Positions 6,631-6,754 of a stretch of 6,754 bases of DNA are shown here, in pieces. The translations under genes and the position numbers were made by a program. Positions within the stretch are counted from its first letter, which is position 1; every line of letters starts with the position of its first letter. The notes beneath the pieces are model-generated. The model searched no databases. It was not told the origin of the DNA and saw only the letters and a list, made by a program, of their open reading frames with translations. Source of the stretch: Gammaproteobacteria bacterium (GTDB taxonomy: Bacteria; Pseudomonadota; Gammaproteobacteria; Enterobacterales; GCA-2746155); NCBI GenBank assembly GCA_024206355.1, contig JAAGZM010000311.1, positions 1 to 6,754 on the forward strand, written 5' to 3'.

Positions 6631-6696
6631 TTATGTACTTCAACCTAGAATCCTCAGTTGACCGGCTCTGACTTATGGTTATTTATTTCAAAACAG
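6601..6696 (+). repeat. Imperfect 48-bp tandem duplication over the esterase 3' end
   Basis: Unit 1 (6601-6648) and unit 2 (6649-6696) match at 38 of 48 positions by my count with no gaps. The first 20 bases differ at one position only, and the core CCTCAGTTGACCGGCTC (6604-6620 and 6652-6668) is identical. Unit 1 encodes the final esterase residues NPQLTGSKL and the TGA stop. Unit 2 keeps the same frame (48 is a multiple of three) and reads NPQLTGSDLWLF before continuing open to 6729. The esterase frame cannot reach it because of TGA at 6628 and TAG at 6646. Confidence 0.8.
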
Positions 6697-6754
6697 CAAC
6701 TTACAGAAGGATTAGTATTCACCCATTGAGTGAGTTTGCCTAAAAAACACACAC
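6697..6754. other. Right-hand tail without recognisable gene or terminator
   Basis: After the tandem repeat I see only a weak dyad (TCAC...GTGA, 6719-6733) that is not followed by a T-run, so no intrinsic terminator for the operon can be called. No start of a further gene is supported before the window ends. Confidence 0.3.

Noticed and set aside
6652..6671. Possible terminator hairpin in the second repeat unit (TCAG...CTGA).
   Set aside because: Only four base pairs with a ten-base loop and no T-run after it.
33..6733. CATTGAGTG occurs near both ends of the window in opposite orientation (minus strand near 35-43, plus strand near 6724-6732), suggesting terminal inverted repeats of a mobile element.
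   Set aside because: Only nine bases match, flanking bases diverge, the window edges are arbitrary and there is no transposase or target-site duplication.

Overview
The window is a compact stretch of bacterial chromosome of AT-rich composition (about 40% GC, judged by eye). It carries five complete protein-coding genes in two back-to-back groups. Two genes read leftward: an MttB-type (trimethylamine methyltransferase family) enzyme at 49-1587 and an exported metal-dependent amidohydrolase at 1712-3037. Three genes read rightward as a tight operon: a short-chain dehydrogenase/reductase (3219-4016), a zinc-independent medium-chain quinone-oxidoreductase-type enzyme (4046-5029) and an exported type-B carboxylesterase (5038-6630). 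I see no rRNA, tRNA, CRISPR array, transposase or phage gene. Shine-Dalgarno sites, Sec-type signal peptides on the two hydrolases and short operon gaps point to a Gram-negative bacterium. A gammaproteobacterium of marine or host-associated habit is my best guess, but it is an inference from base composition and gene types.

Layout: 1-48 holds only the downstream flank of the MttB-like gene, with a weak inverted repeat. The 124-bp gap 1588-1711 is unusually rich in dyad symmetry: a 22-bp near-palindrome, an adjacent AT-stem hairpin and a small hairpin that overlaps the ribosome binding site of the MttB-like gene. The divergent gap 3053-3218 (166 bp, very AT-rich) must hold promoters for both groups. 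The rightward operon has gaps of only 29 and 8 bp. The last 154 bases contain an imperfect 48-bp tandem duplication that covers the 3' end of the esterase gene, then a short tail with no recognisable gene or terminator.

How the genes may work together (inference): two hydrolases predicted to act outside the cytoplasm (amidohydrolase and carboxylesterase) could release a small molecule from an amide or ester. The two cytoplasmic nucleotide-dependent oxidoreductases could oxidise or reduce the product. The MttB-like enzyme could remove a methyl group from a methylated amine, passing it to a corrinoid protein not in this window. This resembles a peripheral catabolic island for an esterified or amidated N-methylated compound, but no gene here fixes the substrate. 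The least ordinary sequence signals are the start region of the esterase, which looks like a one-base frame disruption of a normal signal peptide, the 48-bp duplication at its end, and the dyad-rich leader of the MttB-like gene.
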